Shown piece by piece: positions 30,425 through 41,095 of a stretch of 64,000 nt of DNA. Each line of letters starts with the position of its first letter. Positions within the stretch are counted from its first letter, which is position 1. Origin of the DNA: Symbiodinium natans (Eukaryota > Sar > Dinophyceae > Suessiales > Symbiodiniaceae); assembly GCA_905221605.1 (NCBI GenBank), contig CAJNDS010000957.1:466501-530500 (forward strand), written 5' to 3'. Below the pieces are notes generated by a model. That model saw only the letters and a list, made by a program, of their open reading frames with translations. It made no database searches and had not been told where the DNA came from. The position numbers and the translations under genes are program-made.

Positions 30425-32203
30425 TGAAACCAGCGGAGATGCCATGTGAGGCTATGCAAGGGCAGTTTCGGCCTCGCTATGCTGGAGTAAAGGTTCGGCC
30501 TCGCCTCGGCTGAGGGAATGGATGGTTCGGCCTCGCCAAGGCTGAGGGAACAACAGAAGGGTTGCGAAAACGCCTCGCTGATGAAGAAGGTGCATGATGT
30601 TCCGGCCTCGCATCAGCTGAGGGAAGAATGATGGAATGGGCAGGCCGGGCACTTATTGGTCTGCCGGAATTGAGTCTGGGAGACTCTGGAAGCACTGCAT
30701 GCAGCTTGGACGGCTGATGCTACTGGGCGCAAAGCGGTAAAGCAGCTTGAAGCATAGACTCCGCGGTGCCGGTGTGTCGGAGCAATTGATAGGTACAACC
30801 GCAGCCCAGCAGTGCTCAATCAAACAATGCAACATTCGGCCTCGACTTTGGTCTGAGGGAATGTGAGCTATAAAGAGCAAACTCCAGAATATGGATGAGG
30901 GACACTGGCCAGGCATGGAGGCCAGCAAAGGGCAGGTACCAGCATTGCACTGGAGAAGCCTCGAGTCCCAATGGCAGTGAACTTTGTGGTGAGGAATACG
31001 TCGACTGGTAAGTAAGTGCGAGAAAGCCAGGGCGATTCTGGGGAGAACAGCAAGGCACGGTTAGTAAGTGCGAGAACACCGGAGCTGCTGAGAACCCTGG
31101 ATTAGCCGGGACGTACTCCGTGGAGGATTCGTTGTCACTGCTTTCAGAAATGCCCACAAGGACCAAGCATGCAGCTAACCCGTGGTCGCAGAGTGGGCCT
31201 CACTTCGGTTGAGGGTAATCGACTCCCAAGTGAGAGTATGGAGTTTTGGTGGCAAACAAGAGAGCCAGCCGACTGTCTTTGGAACAATGGCTACGGCTGG
31301 ATTGGAGAATGTCAAGTCTCACAATGGATAGCGGCCTCGTACATAATATCCTCACAGGCAGGGTGGGTTTGACCTGGTAGTCGGCACCTTGCCCGGCCCC
31401 CTGTCAGGCGCCTGTACCGGCCACCTGTTGAAGGTGTGTGGCGTGGGGTCACCGGTGCGTAGCGGCGATTTCGGTCGCTTAGCGTCCTCCAGCCTAAAAA
31501 GGGGTATGTTTGGGCAGGTACTTCACCTGCTCCTCCTGCTTGGCTCGTGTTGGAGATGTGTGAATCGAGGGCATGGATCCGTCAAGGTGAGATGACGAGA
31601 AAGTGCAGAATTGGGCCTCAATCAATATGGAACGGTCTATGGGGATTGACCACCCCGCTGGTAGAGGGATAGCGGCCTCTGAGAATCGGAGGGCATGGAT
31701 CACCTCCCGGCAAAAGCCACAGGAAGTATGCCCTGTGCATGCAAGAGGCAGCCACCGTAACCAGAGTCCATGAAGCCTCGGGCCATGACCTGGTTTGAAG
31801 ACATGTCCGGCCTCACTACGGTTGAGGGGTGTGGATGGAAGCACTCAGGACATGCAATGAGACTCGTAGAACGAGCATCTGTGTCTACAGGAATTGACCT
31901 CCATTCGGTTGAGGGATAGCGGCCTCCACGAACGAGGGCATGGATCACCTCCCGAATAGACAACACAGAGAATGTGCAAGCATACAGGCAATTTGCCTTG
32001 GCCAAAGTCTTCAAGCCAATGGCAACGACTTGGTCAAAACGACATTCCGGCCTCACTTCGGTTGAGGGTAGCGGCACGTCAAAACCGAGGACAAGGAATG
32101 AGAGGGGGAACTTACCGGCAGTTTCACCCCACAGTTTTAGTAAGCTTTTGTTTCACTTGAACCCACAGCCCCTTCGGGTGGCTACGCCTCGCAGCGTGCA
32201 GAC
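30425..32203 (+). repeat. Array unit Y1
   Basis: It carries about twelve family-1 hairpins (for example 30494, 30525, 30602, 30838, 31198, 31810, 31899, 32047) and one pair of family-2 hairpins (31005 and 31056). It ends with the shared terminal word at 32169-32203. Nearly the same sequence recurs as Y2 and Y3. Confidence 0.85.
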
Positions 32204-34325
32204 GAAAAATTCACCCTGGCTCAAGGTTTCGGCTCAACCCCGGTGGGGTGCTCAGGTAGAGAGCGTCTTTAGTGCCGTTGTGGCTGGCCCTGGGGCTTGT
32301 AACTAAGGGTAGGTTCCGTTTTGAGGCCTGGCAAAACTGTGTTTGCTCGTAGGCCGGCTGACCGGCTAAGCTGTCATAGAGCGGCGGCCCGCCAACTGCT
32401 GCCGTCGACGAAGGGCGTGAGTGCACAGTTTTCGGCCTCGCTTCGCTAGAGGGAAGCTTTTCGTCCTCGCGTTGCTGAGGGAACCTTGTGGCCTACAGTC
32501 TGCTCTGGGTCACAGTGAGAGTTGCAGCCTCGCATTGCTTGAGGGGTGACGCAAGCCTGTTGCTCACCAGAGATTCCTGCTGTCTCTGGGTGAGCAAAAC
32601 CCACCGACCCTCATTTGGATTGAGGGCTGTGCTGAAGGTGAGTTTGGGTTCCTCGCTCACTTGTGTGGAAACGAAGGTGAGACCGAAACACGGGGGAAAC
32701 GGCCAGGCACGCTGCAGACAGTGCAGGCCAACGTCGCACTGCAAGAGGCATCCTTGCAGTGGCGACAGGAGTGTCCCGAACAATTGCGGTGTGCTCGAGC
32801 CCAAGCTTGCAGGTTTTCGGGGATCTGCAAGCTGAGCACAACAGGATTTTCTTCGCAGGTAGAATCAGGTAGAAAAGATTTGGCCCAACCCTGGTGGATC
32901 TGCCTGGACATAAATAACCAGAGGCATCAGTGTCGTAAAGCTCATTGACTGGTGCTACTGAGAAACCGTTGCCAAGGAACTTGCAGTAGGACTGTGGTGC
33001 GGCGCAGTGCAAGTTGAAGAGCAGCTGGTGGTGGCTGCTCCCCGGAAAACCAATTCCAAGAAGCCTCCTTCGGCCTCGCTCCGTGCTGAGGGTTTGTAAG
33101 GGTTGGTATTGGCCGGAAAGGATTCAGATGGAGGTTACCCGATCTTCGCGCTTTTCCCATCTGAAGGCAACCAATGGTAATCAGCCTGCTGGACATGGCA
33201 GGCCTGCTTTTGTTTACATCCACGTCTCCTGCAAGGGCTGGGGTCTGTCCGTGCACACAGACAAGGCGGAACCTTGCAGATGTTTAGGTCCTCGCGGCAC
33301 GGCCGCTGGAGGTTTGAAGATGTTGGCTCTCACTATCTGGTGAGTGGTTTGTATGGGCACTTGCTGGGGCAAGGCGGCTCTGGCGTCTGAGGATGGTACA
33401 TGTGCTGGCTGCTGAGTACGGGCCACCGAAAGAGACCTGTGGTAAGACAAGCGATGAAAGGAGCCGAACTCCTAAAGAAAGGACAGGCTAGCTCACGCGG
33501 ACGCCACGCAGAGTATGTGTTTACTATCTTCAGATGTTGGAGCCAAATTGCCAGCCTTGTGACGTGAGATGTGGTGTTTGGATTCGGCCTCAAGCACTGG
33601 AAGGCCTACAACAACAAATCCGAATGAAAACTGTGGTCCTAAGACACGCGGTGCAGCTGCTTATACGTGGCACCGCGGGGGTCACATAGAGATAGAGGGC
33701 TTGCCAGCAGGGGAACTCTGTCTAAAGAGAGCCCTGGCTCAGTGAGGAGCTGAGGGCCTGGCTGCGCTGATGCAGCGGAATGGTTGTTCGGCCTCGCCTC
33801 CGCTGAGGGAACAACAGTCAATGCTTCTCTGCAGTGTCGGTCCGGGTTAGTAAGAGCGAGAACGCCGGGACCTCGAGCTGCAGTTTTACCATGAAGCAAC
33901 CGCGTGAGATGCATTATTGGTCAACTGGTGAGTAAGAGCGAGAAAGCCAGGGTGACGCTACTTTGGGGGAGGCTGCAAGGCACGGTTAGTAAGTGCGAGA
34001 AAGCCGGAGCTGCGGACGAACCTGGAGTAGCAGTTTTTCATACCTCACGTGTTTCACTTTGCGGCCTCGCATGCGCTGAGGAAATATGCCTCGAACAGAA
34101 CATCCAGTGCTGAGTGGGGATTGCCAAACTTACGGAGGCTGATGCCACAACAAGTGCCTCAACAGCAATGCATGCGGAAGGCAAAGTTCGGCCTCGCGAG
34201 TGCTGAGGGTTGCAGCTGAGAGAGGGCCTAGCTGAGAACGCAACACCTCAAGCGAGGTAATTTTTAGTTTAGTTTCACCTTGACCAACGGCCCCTTCGGG
34301 TGGCTACGCCTCGCAGCGTGCAGAC
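32204..34325 (+). repeat. Array unit X1
   Basis: The header is CTGGCTCAAGGTTTCGGCTC and a CAACCCCGGTGGGGTG hairpin. It holds about nine family-1 hairpins (for example 32433, 32462, 32527, 32607, 33069, 33788, 34060, 34188) and three family-2 hairpins (33838, 33921, 33978). It ends with the shared terminal word at 34291-34325. Confidence 0.85.
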
Positions 34326-36365
34326 GTGAAAGTTCCCTGGCTCAAGGTTTCGGCTCAACCCCGGTGGGGTGCTCAGGTAGAGAGCGTCTTTAGTGCCGTT
34401 GTGGCTGGCCCTGGGGCTTGTAACTAAGGGTAGGTTCCGTTTTGAGGCCCTGGCAAAACTGTGTTTGCTCGTAGGCCGGCTGACCGGCTAAGCTGTCATA
34501 GAGCGGCGGCCCGCCAACTGCTGCCGACGACGAAGGACGTTCGAGTGCACAGTTTTCGGCCTCGCTTCGCTGGAGGGAAGCTTTTCGTCCTCGCGTTGCT
34601 GAGGGAACCTTGTGGCCTACAGTCTGCTCTGGGTCACAGTGAGAGTTGCAGCCTCGCTTTGCTTGAGGGGTGACGCTAGCCTGTTGCTCACCAGAGATTC
34701 CTGCTGTCTCTGGGTGAGCAAAACCCACCGACCCTCATTTGGATTGAGGGCTGTGCTGAAGGTGAGTTTGGGTTCCTCGCTCACTTGAGTGGAAAACGAA
34801 GGTGAGACCGAAACACGGGGGAAACGGCCAGGCACGCTGCAGACAGTGCAGGCCAACGTTGCACTGCAAGCGGCATCCTTGCAGTGGTGACAGGAGTGTC
34901 CCGAACAATAGCGGTGTGCTCGAGCCCAAGATTGCAGGTTTTCGGGGATCTGCAAGCTGAGCACAACAGGATTTTCTTCGCAGGTAGAATCAGGTAGAAA
35001 AGATTTGGCCCAACCCTGGTGGATCTGCCTGGACACAAATAACCAGAGGCATCAGTGTCGTAAAGCTCATTGACTGGTGCTACTGAGAAACCGTTGCCAG
35101 AACTTGCAGCAGGACTGTGGTGCGGCGCAGTGCAAGTTGAAGAGCAGCTGTTGGTGGCTGCTCCCCGGAAAACCAATAGTCCAAGAAAGCCTCCTTCGGC
35201 CTCGCTCCGTGCTGAGGGTTTGTAAGGGTTGGTATTGGCCGGAAGGATTCAGATGGAGGTTACCCGATCTTCGCGCTTTTCCCATCTGAAGGCAACCAAT
35301 GGTAATCAGCCTGCTGGACATGGCAGGCCTGCTTTTGTTTACATCCACGTCTCCTGCAAGGGCTGGGGTCTGTCCGTTTGCAGATGTTTAGGTCCTCGCG
35401 GCACGGCCGCTGGAGGTTGTTTGAAGATGTTGGCTCTCACTGTCTGGTGAGTGGTTTGTATGGGCACTTGCTGGGGCAAGGCGGCTCTGGCGTCTGAGGA
35501 TGGTACATGTGCTGGCTGCTGAGTACGGGCCACCGAAAGAGACCTGTGGTAAGACAAGCGATGAAAGGAGCCGAACTCCTAAACTCTAGGACAGGCTAGC
35601 TCACGCGGACGCCACGCAGAGTATGTGTTACTATCTTCGGATGTTGGAGCCAAATTGTCTCGCCGTGTGACGTGAGATGTGGTGTTTGGTCTCGGCCTCA
35701 AGCACTGGAAGGCCTACAAAACAAATCCGAATGAAACTGTGGTCCTAAGACACGCGGAGCAGCTGCTAATACGTGGCACCGCGGGGGTCACATTGAGATA
35801 GAGGGCTTGCCAGCAAGGGAACTCTGTCTAGAGATAGCCCTGGCTCAGTGAGGAGCTGAGGGCCCGGCTGCGCTGATGCAGCGGAATGGTTGTTCGGCCT
35901 CACCTCCGCTGAGGGAACAACAGTAATGCTTCTCTGCAGTTCGGTCCGGGTTAGTAAGAGCGAGAACACCGGAACCTCGAGCTGCAGTTTACCATGAAGC
36001 AACCGCGTGAGATGCATTATTGGTCAACTGGTGAGTAAGAGCGAGAAAGCCAGGGTGACGCTACTTTGGGGGAGACTGCAAGGCACGGCTAGTAAGTGCG
36101 AGAAAGCCGGAGCTGCGGACGAACCTGGAGTAGCATTCTTTCATACCTCACGTGTTTCACTTTGCGGCATCGCATGCGTTGAGGGAATGTGCCTCGAACA
36201 GAACATCCAGTGCTGAGTGGGGATTGCCAAACTTACGGAGGCTGATGCCACAACAAGTGCCTCAACAGCAATGCATGCGGAGGGCAAAGTTCGGCCTCGC
36301 GAGTGCTGAGGGTTGCAGCTGAGAGAGGGCCTAGCTGAGAACGCAACACCTCAAGCGAGGTAATT
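34326..36365 (+). repeat. Array unit X2 (3' truncated)
   Basis: It repeats X1 with small indels and substitutions, but breaks off after CGAGGTAATT and so lacks the terminal word. Unit Y2 is joined directly. Confidence 0.85.
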
Positions 36366-37882
36366 GGAGACTCTGGAAGCACTGCATGCAGCTTGGACGG
36401 CTGATGCTACTGGGCGCAAAGCGGTAAAGCAGCTTGAAGCATAGACTCCGCGGTGCCGGTGTGTCGGAGCAATTGATAGGTACAACCGCAGCCCAGCAGA
36501 GCTCAATCAAACAAAGCAACATTCGGCCTCGACTTGGTCTGAGGGAATGTGAGCTATAAAGAGCAAACTCCAGAATATGGATGAGGGACACTGGCCAGGC
36601 ATGGAGGCTAGCAAAGGGCAGGAACCAGCATGCACTGGAAAAGCCTCGAGTCCCAATGGCAGTGAACTTTGTGGTGAGGAATACGTCGACTGGTAAGTAA
36701 GTGCGAGAAAGCCAGGGCGATTCTGGGGAGAACAGCAAGGCACGGTTAGTAAGTGCGAGAACACCGGAGCTGCTGAGAACCCTGGAGTAGCCGGGGCGTA
36801 CTCCGTGGAGGATTCGTTGTCACTGCTTTCAGAAATGCCCACAAGGACCAAGCATGCAGCTAAACCGTGGTCGCAGAGTGGGCCTCACTTCGGTTGAGGG
36901 AAATCGACTCCCAAGTGAGAGTATGGAGTTTTGGTGGCAAACAAGAGAGCCAGCCGACTGTCTTTGGAACAATGGCTACGGCTGGATGAGAATGTCAAGT
37001 CTCACAATGGATAGCGGCCTCGTACATAATATCCTCACAGGCAGGGTGGGTTTGACCTGGTTGTCGGCACCTTGCCCGGCCCCCTGTCAGGCGCCTGTAC
37101 CGGCCACCTGTTGAAGGTGTGTGGCGTGGGGTCACCGGTGCGTAGCGGCGATTTCGGTCGCTTAGCGTCCTCCAGCCTAAAAAGGGGTATGTTTGGGCAG
37201 GTACTTCACCTGTTCCTCCTGCTTGGCTCGTGTTGGAGATGTGAATCGAGGGCATGGATCCGTCAAGGTGAGATGACGAGAAAGTGCAGAATGGCCTCAA
37301 TCAATATGGAACGGTCTATGTATGGGGATTGACCACCCCGCCGGTAGAGGGATAGCGGCCTCTGAGAATCGGAGGGCATGGATCACCTCCCGGCAAAAGC
37401 CACAGGAAGTATGCCCTGTGCATGCAAGAGGCAGCCACCGTAACCAGAGTCCATGAAGCCTTGGGCCATGACCTGGTTTGAAGACATGTCCGGCCTCACT
37501 ACGGTTGAGGGGTGGTTGGAAGCACTCAGGACATGCAATGAGGCTCGTAGAACGAGCATCTGGGTCTAAAGGAATGACCTCCATTCGGTGAGGGATAGCG
37601 GCCTCCACGAACGAGGGCATGGATCGCCTCCCGAATAGACAACACAGAGAATGTGCAAGCATACAGGCAATTTGCCTTGGCCAAAGTCTTCAAGCCAATG
37701 GCAACGACTTGGTCAAAAGGACATTCCGGCCTCACTTCGGTTGAGGGTAGCGGTACGTCAAAACCGAGGACAAGGAATGAGAGGGGGAACTTACCGGCAG
37801 TTTCACCCCACAGTTTTAGTAAGCTTTTGTTTCACTTGAACCCACAGCCCCTTCGGGTGGCTACGCCTCGCAGCGTGCAGAC
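36366..37882 (+). repeat. Array unit Y2 (5' truncated)
   Basis: It begins at the point matching 30679 of Y1, so about 254 bp of the unit start are missing. It ends with the terminal word at 37848-37882. Confidence 0.85.
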
Positions 37883-38132
37883 GAAAGTTCCTGTCTCTCG
37901 AACAGAACATCCAGTGCTGAGTGGGGATTGCCAAACTTACGGAGGCTGATGCCACAACAAGTGCCTCAACAGCAATGCATGCGGAAGGCAAAGTTCGGCC
38001 TCGCGAGTGCTGAGGGTTGCAGCTGAGAGAGGGCCTAGCTGAGAACGCAACACCTCAAGCGAGGTAATTTTTAGTTTAGTTTCACCTTGACCAACGGCCC
38101 CTTCGGGTGGCTACGCCTCGCAGCGTGCAGAC
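37883..38132 (+). repeat. Partial X unit (tail only)
   Basis: After the junction word GAAAGTTCCTGTCT it holds only the last 240 bp of an X unit, with one family-1 hairpin, and ends with the terminal word at 38098-38132. Confidence 0.8.
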
Positions 38133-39988
38133 GAAAGTTCCTGTCTGAAACCAGCGGAGATGCCATGTGAGGCTATGCAAGGGCAGTTTCGGCCTCGCTA
38201 TGCTGGAGCAAAGGTTCGGCCTCGCCGGGCTGAGGGAATGGATGGTTCGGCCTCGCCACGGCTGAGGGAACAACAGAAGGGTTGCGAAAACGCCTCGCTG
38301 ATGAAGAACGGTGCATGATGTTCCGGCCTCGCTTCAGCTGAGGGAAGAATGATGGCAAGCAGTTCCTGGAAAAGATGCCGCATGGGCACAAGAGGGACTG
38401 ATAATTGCGAGCATGACATGGAATGGGCAGGCCGGGCACTGGCATGAATGGTCTGCCGGAATTGAGTCTGGGAGACTCTGGAAGCACTGCATGCAGCTTG
38501 GACGGCTGATGCTACTGGGTGCAAAGCGGTCAAGAGCTTGAAGCATAGACTCCGCGGTGCCGGTGTGTCGGAGCAATTGATAGAAGACAACCGCAGCCCA
38601 GCAGTGCTCAATCACACAAAGCAATCATTCGGCCTCGACTTAGGTCTGAGGGAATGTGAGATATGGAAAGAGCAAACTCCAGAATATGGATAAAGGAAAC
38701 TGGCCAGGCATGGTGGCCAGCAAAGAGCAGGTACCAGCATTGCACTGGAGAAGCCTCCAGTCCAAATGGCAGTGAACTTTGTGGTGAGGAATACGTCGAC
38801 TGGTGAGTAAGTGCGAGAAAGCCAGGGCGATTCTGGGGAGAACAGCAAGGCACGGTTAGTAAGTGCGAGAACACCGGAGCTGCTGAGAACCCTGGATTAG
38901 CCGGGACGTACTCCGTGAAGGATTCGTTGTCACTGCTTTCAGAAATGCCCACAAGGACCAAGCATGCAGCTAACCCGTGGTTGCAGAGTGGGCCTCACTT
39001 CGGTTGAGGGTAATCGACTCCCAAGTGAGAGTATGGAGTTTTGGTGGCAAACAAGAGAGCCAGCCGAATGTCTTGAACAATGGCTACGGCTGGATTGGAG
39101 AATGTCAAGTCTCACAATGGATAGCGGCCTCGTACATAATATCCTCACTGGCAGGGTGGGTTTGACCTGGTAGTCGGCACCTTGCCCGGCCCCCTGTCAG
39201 GCGCCTGTACCGGCCACCTGTTGAAGGTGTGTGGCGTGGGGTCACCGGTGCGTAGCGGCGATTTCGGTCGCTTAGCGTCCTCCAGCCTAAAAAGGGATAT
39301 GTTTGGGCAGGTACTTCACCTGTTCCTCCTGCTTGGCTCGTGTTGGAGATGTGTGAATCGAGGGCATGGATCCGTCAAGGTGAGCAAGAAAGTGCAGAAT
39401 TGGGCCTCATCGGAACGGTCTGTATATGGGGATTGACCACCCCGCCGGTAGAGGGATAGCGGCCTCTGAGAATCGGAGGGCATGGATCACCTCCCGGCAA
39501 AAGCCACAGGAAGTATGCCCTGTGCATCAAGAGGCAGCCACCGTAACCAGAGTCCATGAAGCCTTGGGCCATGACCTGGTTTGAAGACATGTCCGGCCTC
39601 ACTTCGGTTGAGGGGTGTGGATGGAAGCACTCAGGACATGCAACGAGACTCGTAGAACGAGCATCTGGGTCTACAGGAATGACCTCCATTCGGTTGAGGG
39701 ATAGCGGCCTCCACGAGCGAGGGCATGGATCACCTCCCGAATAGACAACACAGAGAATGAGCAAGCATACAGGCAATTTGCCTTGGCCAAAGTCTTTAAG
39801 CCAATGGCAACGACTTGGTCAAAACGACATTCCGGCCTCACTTCGGTTGAGGGTAGCGGTGCGTCAAAACCGAGGACAAGGAATGAGAGGGGGAACTTAC
39901 CGGCAGTTTCACCCCACAGTTTTAGTAAGCTTTTGTTTCACTTGAACCCACAGCCCCTTCGGGTGGCTACGCCTCGCAGCGTGCAGAC
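38133..39988 (+). repeat. Array unit Y3
   Basis: A complete Y unit starting with the junction word, with small insertions relative to Y1 (for example near 38352-38415). It ends with the terminal word at 39954-39988. Confidence 0.85.
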
Positions 39989-40035
39989 GAAAGTTCCTGT
40001 CTAAGGACATGTTAACTTTGTTGTCCTGCATGCTG
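39989..40035 (+). repeat. 47-bp segment before the 3' LTR, inverted copy at 19273-19319
   Basis: It consists of the junction word and 33 further bases containing AGGACATGTTAAC and TGTCCT. All 47 bases occur as a perfect reverse complement in the left flank of the element. It holds no polypurine tract. Confidence 0.9.
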
Positions 40036-40382
40036 GCTCAGAGTTGTGTGTGTAGTTGTAGGAACTCCGTAGTTGTGCCTTGGAGGCTCGACGGGAGTGC
40101 TGCTTTAAGTGGGAAAGCCTTTTGAAGTGCTTGAGTTGTAGGGATGTGTGTCTGAAAGCTGTAGAAGTGACTGTGCACGTTTTTGCTTGCTTTAGGTATA
40201 GTTGGGTAGGTCCCGAGAACTCCCACTGACGTTTGAGTTTGTTTTGTGGCTGTGGAGAACACGTGGCAGAGCAGAGTTTTCACCTGTGTGTAAAGAGTTT
40301 CACTGACGAAGCCTCCGGCTTTTGACTTTGGCTCAAGTCGTGAGAAAAAGAGGGTTCTGCGCGCTGCTGCTGTGTTTTCACA
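40036..40382 (+). repeat. 3' LTR of copia element
   Basis: It matches the 5' LTR except for two substitutions and two 2-bp indels noticed by eye. It ends TTTTCACA and is followed at once by minus-strand exon-like sequence. Confidence 0.9.
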
Positions 40383-40765
40383 GCCGTGGCGTCCATAGCC
40401 TCGTCAGAGCACTGGTACTTGGCGAAGGTGGAGACAGAGTCCATGCCTCACGACCAACAAGCAAGTGCACAAGGACTTGAAAGCCACAAGCGCCTTCCCT
40501 CGTCTTGCACGGGATGTCCAGCACGATGATGGGCACCTTCGAAGGGCCCTCCAGCTTCTCCAGCTGCGCCTGTACCCGAAGAAGGACCTTGTCCAGCATG
40601 TCGGGCCCAGTCAGGCCCAGGCGCTCGTGCAGCTTGTCCTCCCAGTGCTCGTCCTTGACCGGGTGGATGAAGACGCCCCGGACTCCTCGCAGGGGCCTCT
40701 CTGACCGCTCTCCTTTGGGGAGTCTGACCTGTACCATCCCCTTGCCAATGCGGGTCTGTTATCTG
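40383..40765 (-). CDS. Exon-like segments of an unknown host gene at the element's 3' junction
   Basis: One block (about 40765-40517) reads TRIGKGMVQVRLPKGERSER, later VKDEHWEDKLHERLGL and KVPIIVLDIP, and stops at a GTGCAAG donor-like site. A second block (about 40444-40383) reads DSVSTFAKYQCSDEAMDATA and runs directly into the LTR end. I do not recognise the family. If both are real exons, the retroelement lies in or beside a coding exon; the missing 3' part of the gene is not seen left of the 5' LTR. Confidence 0.45.
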
Positions 40766-41095
40766 TCCTTGACGACGAGTACGGGATCCTGACTATCAAG
40801 TGATGACCTCGGTTCGAGCCGAATGACGTCGCACCAGTAGCTACATGATGGTGGTTTTGAGAATCTGGCACAATTTGCGACTCCCCGCATGCTCAGTGCT
40901 GTATGATTGTACCAGGACTTCAACGACGACTTCGAGTACTGAGTGCGTGGGGTTACCTAGTAGTTCAGCGCCTTTGCTTGCTTTGTTGCTTCTGTTTCCT
41001 TATTTCTTGGGTGGTTGCGTGGTGTTCTTGGTGGTTTGCGCGCGCTGACTTCGTTTCACCCGTTACGTCGAGCCCAACAAGACCGGTCTACTGTG

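Larger units (their letters stand above)
29231..40035 (+). repeat. 10.8-kb non-coding modular hairpin array
   Basis: No open frame exceeds about 140 codons. The region is a chain of units Z-Y1-X1-X2-Y2-Xtail-Y3. Both unit types carry many copies of two short predicted RNA hairpins. Family 1 has the form GGCCTC-(2-3 nt)-loop-(2-3 nt)-TGAGGG; at least 40 copies were counted by eye. Family 2 contains the loop TNAGTAAGNGCGAGAA; 12 copies were counted. Several unit ends share a 35-bp terminal word, often followed by GAAAGTTCCTGTCT. Confidence 0.85.
20659..40382 (+). mobile_element. Giant Ty1/copia LTR retrotransposon
   Basis: Two near-identical LTRs bound the element. A tRNA-type primer binding site follows the 5' LTR, and the gene order gag-PR-IN-RT-RNase H is the Ty1/copia order. 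Coding sequence ends at 29230; 10.8 kb of structured non-coding array follows before the 3' LTR. Typical copia elements are 5-6 kb, so this is three to four times larger. Long tandem-repeat-bearing 3' untranslated regions are known from plant elements such as Ogre and Retand (a different superfamily), but not, to my knowledge, with this hairpin architecture. No target-site duplication and no polypurine tract next to the 3' LTR could be identified, so the ends may have been rearranged. The LTR differences by eye are two substitutions and two 2-bp indels, which implies a recent insertion. Confidence 0.9.

Noticed and set aside
31283-31294. AATGGCTACGG, reverse complement of the spliced-leader 5' part
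   Set aside because: Only 11 bases match, the rest of the leader does not, and it lies in a repeated unit, so chance is a fair explanation.
31389-39436. Repeated 60-140 codon frames in the X and Y units
   Set aside because: They change frame between copies through small indels and show no protein-like conservation; the pattern fits structured RNA.
29514-39870. Hairpin array as a CRISPR or integron attC array
   Set aside because: Spacing and unit size do not fit CRISPR, no cas or integrase genes are near, and the context is a eukaryotic LTR element.
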